Shown: positions 10,723 through 18,516, numbered from the stretch's first letter. The stretch is 45,986 nt of DNA from Nitrospira sp. (GCA_009594995.1 VOPR01000038.1:1-45986), one strand, 5' to 3'. Notes: a model not told the origin generated them from the sequence alone. Numbers and translations are program-made.

Positions 10723-11648
10723 CTTGCTCCCTCCGTCACTCGCTTCTTCCCTTGTGAGAGTGCATCGCCGCCGGTGCTCCTGATGCGCCGGTCGGCACAA
10801 ACCTGCGCCAGCTCCCTTAAAATCTCCAGCCGGATCTCACCCACCAGTTTGGGATATTCCTCACGCGGGTGCGGAATGTCGATGGTCCATTCCTTGAAAA
10901 TGCCGCTCGGCGTGCCGCCCATCAGTACCACACGGTCCGCCAGCAACACGGCTTCATCGAGATCATGCGTCACCAACAGCGCGGTGTAGGATTGTTCGAG
11001 TATCAGCACGCGGAGCAACTGCTGCATCTCCAGCCTGGTAATGGCATCCAACGCGCCGAACGGTTCGTCCATGCACAGAATTTCCGGCCGGCGCACCAAG
11101 GCGCGAGCCAACGCCACCCGCTGGGCCATGCCTCCGGAGAGCTGGTAGGGGTACCGCGCTTCGAATCCTTTCAGGCCGACTCGTGAGAGCGCTTCATCCG
11201 ATCGCTCCATGAGATCCCGTCTCGCACCGTGCGACGGCTGATCGAACTTCAGCCCGAAGGCCACATTGTGCCGCGCATCGAGCCACGGCAAGAGACAGGC
11301 ATCCTGAAAGATGAGACTCATGCGAGGATCGGGACCCTCCACACGTCGTCCGTCCAGACGAACTTCTCCCGCCGTCGCCGGATAGAGTCCGGCAAGAGTC
11401 AGCAACAACGACGATTTCCCGCAGCCGCTGGCGCCCAGGAGACACAACAATTCGCCTCGATGGACCGTGAGGTCGACCCCGCTGTAGGCCACGCAGTCTC
11501 CCCGACCCGTCGCATAGCGTTTCGTCAGGGCACGCGCTTCCAACGCAGGCTGACGCGGGTGCTGCACCACTCCCGCATGGATCGTGTTTCTGCCTGCATG
11601 GCGGGTCGACGCAGCGCGGTCGACCACAGCCGGTGTCACCCCGCTCAT
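10719..11648 (-). CDS. ABC transporter ATP-binding protein, SsuB/TauB/NrtD type
   Basis: Cytoplasmic ATPase of the importer, 309 residues. It shows Walker [13 protein letters not shown], the Q-loop region [12 protein letters not shown], the ABC signature [15 protein letters not shown], Walker [13 protein letters not shown] and the switch histidine in [16 protein letters not shown]. The start at 11648 is chosen because its ATG overlaps the stop of the upstream flavoprotein gene as ATGA; the longer frame runs deep into that gene. The roughly 45 residues before the ABC fold ([14 protein letters not shown] and on) are extra for this subfamily. The C-terminus is also extended past the usual 250 residues. 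It works with the binding protein and permease that follow. Confidence 0.92.
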   Translation of the reverse strand: MSGVTPAVVDRAASTRHAGRNTIHAGVVQHPRQPALEARALTKRYATGRGDCVAYSGVDLTVHRGELLCLLGASGCGKSSLLLTLAGLYPATAGEVRLDGRRVEGPDPRMSLIFQDACLLPWLDARHNVAFGLKFDQPSHGARRDLMERSDEALSRVGLKGFEARYPYQLSGGMAQRVALARALVRRPEILCMDEPFGALDAITRLEMQQLLRVLILEQSYTALLVTHDLDEAVLLADRVVLMGGTPSGIFKEWTIDIPHPREEYPKLVGEIRLEILRELAQVCADRRIRSTGGDALSQGKKRVTEGAR

Positions 11649-12715
11649 GCGCGCGCACTCACGCGATGGAGTTCCAGCTCGCGTTCGAGCTGGACACAGG
11701 TGGGCGACACCACTGGCAGGAACGCCGCCTCTCTGAGCCGGCGGCCCGTCCCGCAGCTCTTGAGGTAGGCCCGCCCGCCCTTGGCCTGGAGTTCCAACCA
11801 CACCGCCTGCAACGCCACGTCGGCCAATGCAATCCGCAACTCGAAGAGATGCGGCACGTGATCCGGGTCCACCGATTCCGCAAAACCGTATTCGTGGACG
11901 GTCGTCTCCAAATCACGCAACCGGGCAACAGCTTCCCCCACGCGTATGGCCAGCCCTCTGGTCAGGGTAAGTCCCGCCGAGCCGGCTTCTTTCAGCGCGC
12001 GCCGGGCCAATCCCAACGACATGCCGACCTGCAGCAGGATGAAGCGGCTCCGCACCCGGCGCAGGAACACGTCGCCCTGCTCATGGATGACCCACTCCGC
12101 CGGCAGAGATACCCGGTCGAAACGGATCGGCGCCGTCAATGAAGAGCCCAACCCCAACAGCGACAATTCTTTTCCTGCCTCCACCCCGTCCGCGGAAGAG
12201 GGCACGGCAAGGATGGACCATGAGTTCCCTCCGGTGCTTGCGGCGACCGCAACGACAAACCCGTCCGACGACAGATTCGACACCCAGGCCAGCGCACCCT
12301 GCAGAGTCACCGCCCCAGCCTGCCGCTCCGCCTGCAGTCGCAACGGCTCGATGCCGGCCAGATGTTTCACCGCGTTGGACAACCCGGTCGCACCGTGGAG
12401 ATCGCCGCTCAACAGCCGGGACAACAGATGCCCTTGCAGCCAGACATTGTCGCTGTGCACCAGATATTCAATGACCATGCGATGACACCAGAACAGAAAT
12501 CCGCTGGTCACGCAGAATTCCGACACCTCGGCGATCGCCTCGATGGCGTCGGTCAGTGATCCGCCGGAGCCGCCCAGATGCGAAGGCACGCCCAGCCTGA
12601 ACCATCCTTCTTCCCCGATGGCGCGAATCACCTCATCTCCCGGAATGACGCCGTCATTCATGTCGTCGGCCCGCCTGGCGAGAAAAATGCGCAGTTTCTC
12701 GGATATGTCGAGCAT
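11645..12715 (-). CDS. Acyl-CoA-dehydrogenase-fold flavoprotein (DszC/SfnB-like)
   Basis: A 356-residue protein with acyl-CoA dehydrogenase architecture: helical N-terminal domain (VIRAIGEEGWFRLGVPSHLGGSG), middle beta domain (GATGLSNAVKHLAG; VSLPAEWV) and C-terminal helical bundle. The subgroup resembles flavin monooxygenases such as DszC and SfnB more than beta-oxidation enzymes; the catalytic Glu of the latter is not evident. The start at 12715 is chosen for GGAGG 7 bp upstream; the longer frame to 12739 has no ribosome-binding site and would overlap the preceding gene by 11 bp. It overlaps the ATPase gene by ATGA, so it is cotranscribed with the importer and probably acts on the imported compound. 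This role is inferred from context. Confidence 0.75.
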   Translation of the reverse strand: MLDISEKLRIFLARRADDMNDGVIPGDEVIRAIGEEGWFRLGVPSHLGGSGGSLTDAIEAIAEVSEFCVTSGFLFWCHRMVIEYLVHSDNVWLQGHLLSRLLSGDLHGATGLSNAVKHLAGIEPLRLQAERQAGAVTLQGALAWVSNLSSDGFVVAVAASTGGNSWSILAVPSSADGVEAGKELSLLGLGSSLTAPIRFDRVSLPAEWVIHEQGDVFLRRVRSRFILLQVGMSLGLARRALKEAGSAGLTLTRGLAIRVGEAVARLRDLETTVHEYGFAESVDPDHVPHLFELRIALADVALQAVWLELQAKGGRAYLKSCGTGRRLREAAFLPVVSPTCVQLERELELHRVSARA

Positions 12716-12728
12716 CGAACCGCCTCCG

Positions 12729-13256
12729 CTAACGGACATTTCTGATCTTATTGAGCCCGTCGATGGGCGCGCTCACCGCGTTCCTCGCACGAACGACGGC
12801 CTCCTGATCGGGACTCGCGTACAGACACAGACACCTGCTCATGTCTTCACAGACATAGGTGCGTTCGAAACTGACCTCTGGCACCTCTGCATACAGCGGA
12901 GTCTTTTCTGCCTTCCGCCGCAAGTAGGCCTCCATGCTCAGCCCGGCCGGAAGGTTCCATTCCACCAGATAGTTGGCCGTACCTTTTCGCTGCTTGATGG
13001 TATCCAGGTCCTGCCCGACGAGTCTGACCGCCTTCAGGGATTGCACCGGCACGCCCACACTTTCAACCGCCTGTCGCACCGCAGCGGCGTCGCTGATGTT
13101 CAACACGACAATCAATCGCGCGAGGTCTTCGCTCACCTGGGCTTCGATGATGTCGCCTCCTCCAGACGCTGCGGCACGCGCAATCCCATCCAGCGCCTGG
13201 GCGATGTGCGCCTGCTCGGGACGATTCAACCTGCTTTCGATAAGAAACAACGGCAT
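12729..13256 (-). CDS. Tandem DUF4242 (SCO4226-like) protein
   Basis: A 175-residue cytoplasmic protein with two ferredoxin-like halves. The C-terminal half (ANYLVEWNLPAGLSMEAYLR, then VSFERTYVCEDMSRCLCLYA and ending VSAPIDGLNKI) is a typical DUF4242 domain, the family of the nickel-binding protein SCO4226; the N-terminal half (MPLFLIESRLNRPEQ) looks like a diverged copy. The start at 13256 has AGGAGG 7 bp upstream. It is 13 bp before the flavoprotein gene and evidently in the same operon. A metal-binding or small-molecule role is possible from the family, but no function is established here. Confidence 0.7.
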   Translation of the reverse strand: MPLFLIESRLNRPEQAHIAQALDGIARAAASGGGDIIEAQVSEDLARLIVVLNISDAAAVRQAVESVGVPVQSLKAVRLVGQDLDTIKQRKGTANYLVEWNLPAGLSMEAYLRRKAEKTPLYAEVPEVSFERTYVCEDMSRCLCLYASPDQEAVVRARNAVSAPIDGLNKIRNVR

Positions 13257-13312
13257 CTCGTTCCTCCTCACATCCTTGGCTGGGCTGCCCGGCACATCGC
13301 CCCAAGCAGCCG

Positions 13313-13939
13313 CTATTTCACGAAGCTGTTCCATTTCTCGGGCGGCGCGACCCGCGCCACCAGTTCGAAGGTGCCATCGGGCTGCGGCTTGAACACCAGA
13401 ACTTCTCCCTCTCCTGTGTCTCCGAACTCTTTGCCTGCGGCGTCCTGAATATTGGGGCGGTGACTCACGATCACCCGGTTTTTCCCCGGCGGTGGAACCT
13501 CGGCAAGCAATCGTCGCAACCCCCTCGCCCGGCGTTGATTCTCACGCGGCGATACGACCAACCCTCCCTCGGACACGTCGATCGACGGGATCACGTCCCC
13601 TACGCGAAGGAGTTGCCCCGTCTCGTACGCCCGAAAGAACTTGCTCGTGAGCACCCGATCCACGGGAATTTTGAGGGTGCGCAACACATCCCCCAATGCG
13701 GCAGCCTGCTTGCGTCCCTCGTCCGACAGCTTCCGTTGCGCCTTGACGTTTTCCAGGTTGAGCGGATCCGTATCCGCCTCATCGGGATTCGTCTGGAAAT
13801 GCCGGACAAAGAGCACATACCCTCCGTCCTGGAGTTTCGGGATCAAGTCCTGATCCGCGAGAGCGTCCAACCGGCCGATAGAAACGGCCGCTGTCATCAA
13901 CAGCATCGCGCCATACACCCAGACCATCATTCGCTTCAT
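13313..13939 (-). CDS. Exported histidine phosphatase family protein
   Basis: A 208-residue member of the histidine phosphatase (phosphoglycerate mutase-like) clan. A signal peptide or N-terminal anchor (MKRMMVWVYGAMLLMTAAVS) precedes the RHG-type motif VRHFQTNPDE with the nucleophilic histidine. The second conserved Arg lies in SKFFRAYETG and the second catalytic His in VIVSHRPNIQDAAG. This small branch resembles SixA-like and secreted phosphatases. It lies 57 bp after the membrane-protein gene and 56 bp before the DUF4242 gene on the same strand, so it may be part of the operon leading into the transporter. The substrate is unknown. Confidence 0.8.
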   Translation of the reverse strand: MKRMMVWVYGAMLLMTAAVSIGRLDALADQDLIPKLQDGGYVLFVRHFQTNPDEADTDPLNLENVKAQRKLSDEGRKQAAALGDVLRTLKIPVDRVLTSKFFRAYETGQLLRVGDVIPSIDVSEGGLVVSPRENQRRARGLRRLLAEVPPPGKNRVIVSHRPNIQDAAGKEFGDTGEGEVLVFKPQPDGTFELVARVAPPEKWNSFVK

Positions 13940-13996
13940 CGTATGTCCTCCCTGGCCAATTCGTCGCGGCAGTCCATCATTCCGGTCTGGCGCCAG

Positions 13997-14989
13997 CTAT
14001 GCGCTCATTCTCGGGAGCAACGTCGATTCGTAAGCTGTTCGTTCCCTCCCTCGATCGCCAGTGGGTACCCGGGCCAGTGCTTCGGATCGTCCCACAGCCA
14101 ACTCAGGCGCCGACGACTGTTCAAACGGAACACGGCTCACCTCGCCCCCCTGAGCGCTTCGATACACCAATTCATCCGAATCAAGATCGTATTCAGGGCT
14201 CTCCCGACTTCCCCAGCGCTGAAGAAAATACTGATGCCAGAGCGTATAGAGTCCGTGATCCTTCAAATTGTGTTGCAACAGATATTCCGGCATCGACCGC
14301 ACATCGACATCGGAGTGATAGTGTTGCAGCCAGAGGTAATCGCCGAAGACCACGAGTTTGACGAGCGGCGGATCCGAGTAAAACTTCAGACGGACAGGTT
14401 TCCCCACTGCCTTCAAACGCTTCAGCAACTCAATGCTCTGGCGTACCTCGTCTCGAAAATGGTCGATCGTATAACCGGGATGCGCAATCGCACGGATCCG
14501 TTGTTGCGCTTCCTGACTGTATGGATTCAAAAGCAGAATCCTCGCTCCCGCGCAACGGTCCAACACCGCCGCCAGATCACCCACATGATCGAACAGGGTT
14601 CCGTAGCCGCTCGATCCGATCACCATCACCGTCCGGCCTGTCCCCTGCTTGGCCTTCAACTGCGCCACGCGGTCTTGCGCATGCCGCTCGCGTGTCGGGA
14701 AAAACGAGACGAGGCCCGCGGCGATGGCCATACCCGCCAATTGCCGATCCAGCATGCGTTGACGAACTCCATTGAGGAGCACCATGAGAATCACGGCGAC
14801 GCCGGCCTCCAGCACGACAAGCATCACCTTGTCGTGCTCCACGCGAGACCAATAGGACAAAAACCCCCTCGCAAGCGCCGGCAACGACAACGCGATTCCG
14901 GCACTCAACACAATCACCAGCATGTGATAGCCGATCTGACTGACACTCTGTATGGCTTGCCGAATGGCGCCTCCCGACGTCTGTATCAC
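13997..14989 (-). CDS. Membrane-anchored, degenerate PLD-like protein
   Basis: A 330-residue protein with two N-terminal membrane segments (MLVIVLSAGIALSLPALA and VMLVVLEAGVAVILMVLL) and a cytoplasmic domain with Rossmann-like and PLD-like features: GRTVMVIGSSGYGTLFDHV, GARILLLNPYSQEA, and LVKLVVFGDYLWLQHYHSD, which aligns with the HxK strand of phospholipase D folds but lacks the histidine. The start is taken as GTG 14989 because AAAGGGGA lies about 5 bp upstream; an in-frame upstream ATG at 15097 has no such site and adds a basic tail. It precedes the histidine phosphatase gene by 57 bp. A catalytic role is unlikely if the missing His is real; a nucleotide- or lipid-sensing role would be speculation. 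Confidence 0.6.
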   Translation of the reverse strand: MIQTSGGAIRQAIQSVSQIGYHMLVIVLSAGIALSLPALARGFLSYWSRVEHDKVMLVVLEAGVAVILMVLLNGVRQRMLDRQLAGMAIAAGLVSFFPTRERHAQDRVAQLKAKQGTGRTVMVIGSSGYGTLFDHVGDLAAVLDRCAGARILLLNPYSQEAQQRIRAIAHPGYTIDHFRDEVRQSIELLKRLKAVGKPVRLKFYSDPPLVKLVVFGDYLWLQHYHSDVDVRSMPEYLLQHNLKDHGLYTLWHQYFLQRWGSRESPEYDLDSDELVYRSAQGGEVSRVPFEQSSAPELAVGRSEALARVPTGDRGRERTAYESTLLPRMSA

Positions 14990-15247
14990 TTGTTCCCCTT
15001 TCTCATTCTCCGAACTTGTCTTGTTTGAATTGCGGCAGGATCGGTCCCTTCCCGATCGTGACCCGGACCACCGATCTCCTCGCACCCCGATCGGCACAGA
15101 ATCGTCAAACAGGTCAACAGCAAGGATGGAACAGACCGGACAAAGACGGGCAGAGCGCGGGAGCTGGTCGTTGCGCAGCGATCCCGCGCGCCATATGCGG
15201 GGTGGCAGATGAGGGGGAAATGACGGCAGCTATCGGCATAGCGGAAT

Positions 15248-15493
15248 TCATGTCGCCTTCTTCACGAACACTTTGTAGGCCTGCTTGTTGCGGAGGATCT
15301 CTTCCTCCATGCCCACTAGGTGGTGACCGGTCGTTTCACACCAGGCCGGCATATCCTTCTTGATTCCTTCGTCGTCCGACACGATGGCGAGCACCTGGCC
15401 TGGCGTGAGCTCCTTGATCTTTTTGGAAGTCAAAATAATGGGCATCGGACAGAAGTACCCCAGCGTATCGAGTGTCACATCGGCCTGAATCAT
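15248..15493 (-). CDS. tusA: TusA-family sulfur carrier protein
   Basis: An 81-residue cytoplasmic sulfur carrier. It has the family pattern LDTLGYFCPMPIILTSKKI with the persulfide-carrying cysteine C15 in CPxP, then PGQVLAIVSDDEGIKKDMP and the final GHHLVG strand. TusA proteins accept sulfane sulfur from desulfurases or rhodaneses and pass it to DsrE-type or other acceptors. It lies 21 bp after the DsrE-like gene, a pairing known in sulfur-oxidising and sulfur-trafficking systems. The encapsulated cysteine desulfurase 10 kb away is a possible but unproven donor. Confidence 0.9.
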   Translation of the reverse strand: MIQADVTLDTLGYFCPMPIILTSKKIKELTPGQVLAIVSDDEGIKKDMPAWCETTGHHLVGMEEEILRNKQAYKVFVKKAT

Positions 15494-15514
15494 GCGCCTC
15501 CCCCAGCGTTCCCG

Positions 15515-16045
15515 CTAAATGAACAGATTGACGCTGCCCTGCTTGGCTTCTGCTAAATACGTGGTCACGCCGGCAAATTGGTCGATGCCGTCGATCAACG
15601 TGTCTTTCGTGATCCCCATCAGCCCAATCGTCGTCGTGCAGGCGATAAACCGGACCCCCAACTCCAGGGCTGTCTCCATCAGCTCCGGCACGCCCGGCAT
15701 ACGATGCTGCTTCATCACCACCTGCATCATCCTGGTACCCACCCCCCAGAAATGAAAGCGGGAGAGGGGCAACGTATCGGCGCCACCCTTGTTGAGGAGC
15801 CCGAACATCCGGCGCAGCCAGTCAGAGGCAGAGCTCCTCGCGCCCTTCTTGCGAATCGTATTGAGCCCCCAAAACGTGAAGAACACCGTCACCTGCATCC
15901 CCATCGCCGCCGCGCCGGTGGCGATAATGAAGGCGGCCATGGCCTTGTCGAGATCGCCGCTGAGGAGCACGATCGTGACGCGATCCGGTTTGGCAGCCTT
16001 GAGGTCACCAAGCACCGTCGTCGGTTCAATCTGTGCGATCGTCAT
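15515..16045 (-). CDS. DsrE/DsrF/DrsH-like family protein
   Basis: A 176-residue protein of the DsrE-like family (the DsrE2 type often annotated DsrE/DsrF/DrsH-like). It has DRVTIVLLSGDLDKAMAAFI, IATGAAAMGMQVTVFFTFWG with the conserved FFTFWG motif, and the late VRFIACTTTIGLMGI with a cysteine at the position of the family's sulfur-binding residue. These proteins bind persulfide sulfur and work with TusA, encoded immediately downstream. Some members are membrane-associated; here the middle segment is only moderately hydrophobic. The gene is preceded by a -24/-12 promoter at 16113-16129 and two activator sites, giving a leader of about 57 bases. Confidence 0.88.
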   Translation of the reverse strand: MTIAQIEPTTVLGDLKAAKPDRVTIVLLSGDLDKAMAAFIIATGAAAMGMQVTVFFTFWGLNTIRKKGARSSASDWLRRMFGLLNKGGADTLPLSRFHFWGVGTRMMQVVMKQHRMPGVPELMETALELGVRFIACTTTIGLMGITKDTLIDGIDQFAGVTTYLAEAKQGSVNLFI

Positions 16046-16112
16046 CGAATCACTTCAACCCTTAAATGTGCTGCATGTTACTCACAGGTGTTACGGTCTT
16101 TCCCCGGACAGA

Positions 16113-16129
16113 AGCAGAAACGATGCCAA
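16113..16129 (-). promoter_or_regulatory. Sigma-54 (-24/-12) promoter of dsrE-tusA
   Basis: Read on the minus strand, TTGGCATCGTTTCTGCT matches TGGCAC-N5-TTGC with GG (16127-16126) and GC (16115-16114) 10 bp apart. It differs from consensus at one base in each half. The start site would be near 16102. The molbindin promoter shares its GGCAT and TTTCTGC blocks. Confidence 0.65.
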
Positions 16130-16179
16130 GCCCGCTCCGCCTGAGTGGCGCCGGTTTTCCTCAGACGCCCCGAGATGGC

Positions 16180-16227
16180 TGCTGCTGGAGCAGCAGTGTG
16201 TGCTTGAGCGGTGCTGCTACAGCAACA
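16180..16227 (-). promoter_or_regulatory. Paired activator sites upstream of dsrE-tusA
   Basis: TGCTGCTGGAGCAGCA (16180-16195), a palindrome with 7-bp arms, and TGCTGCTACAGCAACA (16212-16227), the same with one arm mismatch, start 32 bp apart. The nearer site is 52 bp from the -24 GG, one helical turn more than in the porin and molbindin promoters. These are the clearest copies of the TGyTG-N6-CArCA motif. Confidence 0.6.
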
Positions 16228-16260
16228 GTCACAGCCTGTTCATACTAGTTGGGAGACAGC

Positions 16261-16488
16261 CTACAATCCCGGACCATCCGCATGTGACCGGTTGCCCACG
16301 AGTGACTCTGCGCGGTCGAAAAGAAGGGCGGCGTGGGTGATGGCATAGTCGCAGGCGGCACAGGACCAGTAAACGCCGGTCTGTACGAGACGTTCTTGAC
16401 CGCAACGCGGACACTGATGCAGGTTCATCGAGATATGGGCTCTACCGGATATGGAGCGACACTGAGGGACTTCGCGCATCACCGTCAC
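16261..16488 (-). CDS. Small zinc-ribbon protein
   Basis: A protein of up to 75 residues with a CxxC...CxxC zinc ribbon: HQCPRCGQERLVQTG and YWSCAACDYAIT, the two cysteine pairs about 17 residues apart. The GTG at 16488 overlaps the stop of the preceding 50-codon frame as GTGA, suggesting translational coupling. Two internal ATGs (16479 and 16428) are alternative starts; the last would leave a 55-residue protein beginning just before the ribbon. No fold beyond the ribbon is recognised. It is probably the end of the molbindin-led operon, although 142 bp separate its partner gene from the redoxin gene. Confidence 0.5.
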   Translation of the reverse strand: MTVMREVPQCRSISGRAHISMNLHQCPRCGQERLVQTGVYWSCAACDYAITHAALLFDRAESLVGNRSHADGPGL

Positions 16489-16637
16489 ACACGGGACCGA
16501 TACAAGTTCGCACCGTAGTGCTGCGCGTTGAGCTCAGCTAACAAGGTCAGACAACTTCGCAGATCCGCAAGATCGACATCCTCACAGTCTCGTCCGTAAT
16601 CGGCCCCCCTCAAGACCGGAGGCTCATCGCACTGCAT
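16485..16637 (-). CDS. Possible 50-residue acidic protein
   Basis: A 50-codon frame starting at ATG 16637 (MQCDEPPVLRGADY) and ending in a GTGA overlap with the zinc-ribbon gene. The sequence is acidic with a plausible amphipathic helix (DLADLRSCLTLLAELNA) and three cysteines. AAAGGA lies upstream, at slightly long spacing. The overlap and site are the only evidence that it is translated; it belongs to no family I know. Confidence 0.35.
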   Translation of the reverse strand: MQCDEPPVLRGADYGRDCEDVDLADLRSCLTLLAELNAQHYGANLYRSRV

Positions 16638-16779
16638 CGTTCACCGTCCTTTCGTCGCATCATTTCAAAAACGAACAGATCGCCCCATCTCAGCAGCCGC
16701 TCCCTCTCTTGCACCGCCCCCTGGTTTCCGCAAAGCTCACCTGCTGCGGCCCTTCTTCGCCATCCTGCTCCGGCCTTCG

Positions 16780-17247
16780 TTACAAGAGGGCGGCAACCTC
16801 CTGGTCCTGATGGGCTTGCAGCAATTCCGTCAACACACCCATTCCCCGCTCACTGAGGCTATGCACCAGGGGAAACCGCAAACGTCCTTCGGGATCGATG
16901 AGGAATGTTTGCGCCCGCCCCCAGGACTGGGTGGTCACTCCGCCATACAATCGCCGGAGTCGCCCGAGCGGATCACCCAGCACCGTAAAATGCACGGAGC
17001 CGATGCGGACGCATTCCTCTCGCTGCAGCGCCTGCGTCTCCAGCGAGACGACAAGGAGCGAGGCGCCGAGTTCTTCCATCAGCTGCCCCTGGCGGTCGAA
17101 TAGATCGATTTCAAATCGCCCCAGGTGTGGAACGAAACTCAGCGCCACCCATTGGCCATGCAGGTGCGACGGATCAATCGAGCCCAACCCGCCGTCGACA
17201 ATAGCGGGAAGACGAAACGTGAATGCCGGCTCGCCGATGCGCTTCAT
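16780..17247 (-). CDS. Redoxin (AhpC/TSA-fold) protein lacking the peroxidatic cysteine
   Basis: A 155-residue thioredoxin-fold protein of the peroxiredoxin/AhpC-TSA type: PAFTFRLPAIV, GQWVALSFVPHLGRFEIDLF, a middle SLLVVSLETQALQ strand-helix and FLIDPEGRLRFPLVHS. In peroxiredoxins the segment after VALSF is FYP-x-TFVCP with the peroxidatic cysteine; here it reads FVPHLGRFEID, with no cysteine. The only cysteine is in REECVRIGS. Peroxidase activity is therefore unlikely; a structural or redox-sensing role is possible. The start at 17247 has GGAGGT 4-5 bp upstream. It follows the PAS-like gene by 31 bp in the molbindin-led operon. Confidence 0.75.
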   Translation of the reverse strand: MKRIGEPAFTFRLPAIVDGGLGSIDPSHLHGQWVALSFVPHLGRFEIDLFDRQGQLMEELGASLLVVSLETQALQREECVRIGSVHFTVLGDPLGRLRRLYGGVTTQSWGRAQTFLIDPEGRLRFPLVHSLSERGMGVLTELLQAHQDQEVAALL

Positions 17248-17278
17248 AGGTACCTCCATCCAGAACCGTTTGAGAACC

Positions 17279-17719
17279 TCACACAGCAGCCGTCTTCGGC
17301 TCCCGGCCGAACCGAGCCTCCTCGAGTGTCATCATGATTCGCGCCGCGGACACACCTTGCCGGCTTGGAATACCGATGCCTTGCAGCACAAGGCGTCGGG
17401 ACGACCAGGACACCAGGCTGATGATCTGGATACGTCGCCAGTCTTCCGCGTCGGTCCTCGCCCGGATGATGCACACGAGGTCTTCGAAGAGGTCGACCAG
17501 CACGCCGGGCAGCCGTTGCCACACCCGACCATTCTCCCGATCTTCCTGGCCCGCCTGGCCGCACAGTTGCAACCACCTGGCCGCATCGCGATTCACGCTG
17601 AGCAGTTCCCCTGAGACGGAACATTCCAGTCGGCCGGTGCCATCCGGAAGATCGGCGCAATTCCAGGTCTGAGCCTGTGGAGCCTGCGTTTTCTCTTCAC
17701 GTTCTACATTGGGCTTCAT
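17279..17719 (-). CDS. PAS-like sensor-domain protein, no output domain
   Basis: A 146-residue soluble protein. The fragment GRLECSVSGELLSVNRDAARWLQL resembles the first strands of a PAS-type fold, and the C-terminal VLQGIGIPSRQGVSAARIMMTLEEA resembles the linker that precedes LuxR-type HTH domains in regulators of this kind of organism. No HTH follows, so it may be a free-standing sensor or a truncated regulator. The start at 17719 has GAGGAGG about 11 bp upstream; a GTG at 17731 is the alternative. It sits between the small winged-helix-like gene and the redoxin gene in one operon. The family assignment is tentative. Confidence 0.55.
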   Translation of the reverse strand: MKPNVEREEKTQAPQAQTWNCADLPDGTGRLECSVSGELLSVNRDAARWLQLCGQAGQEDRENGRVWQRLPGVLVDLFEDLVCIIRARTDAEDWRRIQIISLVSWSSRRLVLQGIGIPSRQGVSAARIMMTLEEARFGREPKTAAV

Positions 17720-17783
17720 GACAGGTGACACCTCCTCGGCGATCGTTGTCCGGCAGGATCACGTCTTCATCCCTGACGTGCGG

Positions 17784-18098
17784 TCATACGGCACGAGCGA
17801 ACGCCGGTTCCCGCGGTGGCCTGACCGATGTCTCTTCGGCACGAATCACCGATCCGTCATCCACTGTTTGCACGGAGATCAGATAGTCACCTCCCTGTGG
17901 TGGAGAGATGACAATCCGTCCGGCACGACTCAAGCGGTCCACGGCAAACAACAATCGCGCCTCTTCACATTTCGGGAAGAGACTGTTGAGGAAATCCAGC
18001 GTCAGCGTCCCACGCCGACACAGAGTTTCGACGATCCATTCATCGATCGATGCATGATCTAACGATCTGTCGATGCCTGCGAGGACTTGGCTGTTCAT
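17784..18098 (-). CDS. Small winged-helix-like protein, unknown
   Basis: A 104-residue protein. SIDEWIVETLCRRGTLTLDF, FPKCEEARLLFAVDRLSRAG and RIVISPPQGGDYLISV read like three helices followed by a beta wing, as in small winged-helix proteins, but I cannot name the family. The start at 18098 has GAGGTTGAT directly upstream; the longer frame to 18257 overlaps the molbindin gene and lacks support. Its position right after molbindin suggests a regulatory or accessory part in the same response. Confidence 0.55.
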   Translation of the reverse strand: MNSQVLAGIDRSLDHASIDEWIVETLCRRGTLTLDFLNSLFPKCEEARLLFAVDRLSRAGRIVISPPQGGDYLISVQTVDDGSVIRAEETSVRPPREPAFARAV

Positions 18099-18198
18099 AT
18101 CAACCTCGTGACTGCGTGGAGGTGAAGATGCTGCAAACACCTGTGCGAGCGGAACGGGCCGGAGAAACCGGATGCCGCGTTTCTCCGGCACCCCGCTC

Positions 18199-18414
18199 CT
18201 ACACCTTTGCGAGCGAGACTTCCGTCGATTTGACCAAGGCCAGCACTTCCGAACCAATCCTCAACTTGAGATCCGAGATGGAGCGGCTCGTAATGACAGA
18301 CGTCACGATCCCGGCCGGAGTTTCCACATCTACCTCGGACACCACAGGACCAGGCACGATCTCCTTGATGGTGCCTTTGAACTGATTGCGTGAGTTGACG
18401 GCTTGAATGGACAT
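18199..18414 (-). CDS. mop: Molbindin (Mop), molybdate/tungstate-binding protein
   Basis: A 71-residue single TOBE/Mop-domain protein that binds molybdate or tungstate as an oligomer in the cytoplasm, buffering the supply for molybdenum-cofactor synthesis. The sequence has the classic pattern: MSIQAVNSRNQFKGTIKEIV, GPVVSEVDVETPAGIVTSVI, TSRSISDLKLRIGSEVLALV, KSTEVSLAKV. GGAGGC lies 5 bp before the ATG. It is the first gene of a minus-strand operon, behind a sigma-54-type promoter at 18500-18516 with paired activator sites. The two-component pair that may control it is divergent, immediately upstream. Confidence 0.93.
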   Translation of the reverse strand: MSIQAVNSRNQFKGTIKEIVPGPVVSEVDVETPAGIVTSVITSRSISDLKLRIGSEVLALVKSTEVSLAKV

Positions 18415-18499
18415 ACTGCCTCCTTGTGTTCAGTGGGAGATCACCTCTCGGCGTTCCCGGTGATGTATAAGTACTCCGCTCGACGATGGCCCTGAACTT

Positions 18500-18516
18500 T
18501 GCAGAAAGCATGCCGT
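18500..18516 (-). promoter_or_regulatory. Sigma-54 (-24/-12) promoter of the molbindin operon
   Basis: On the minus strand ACGGCATGCTTTCTGCA has GG (18514-18513) and GC (18502-18501) exactly 10 bp apart, close to TGGCAC-N5-TTGC. Transcription would start near 18489, about 75 bases before the molbindin ATG. Confidence 0.55.

Noticed and set aside
13460..15028. 522-codon plus-strand frame over the phosphatase and PLD-like genes
   Set aside because: Both minus-strand genes have recognisable domains and ribosome-binding sites; this frame has neither.
15035..15048. Another sigma-54 element before the PLD-like gene
   Set aside because: The GG-N10-GC spacing fits, but the bases match the consensus poorly and no paired sites lie upstream.
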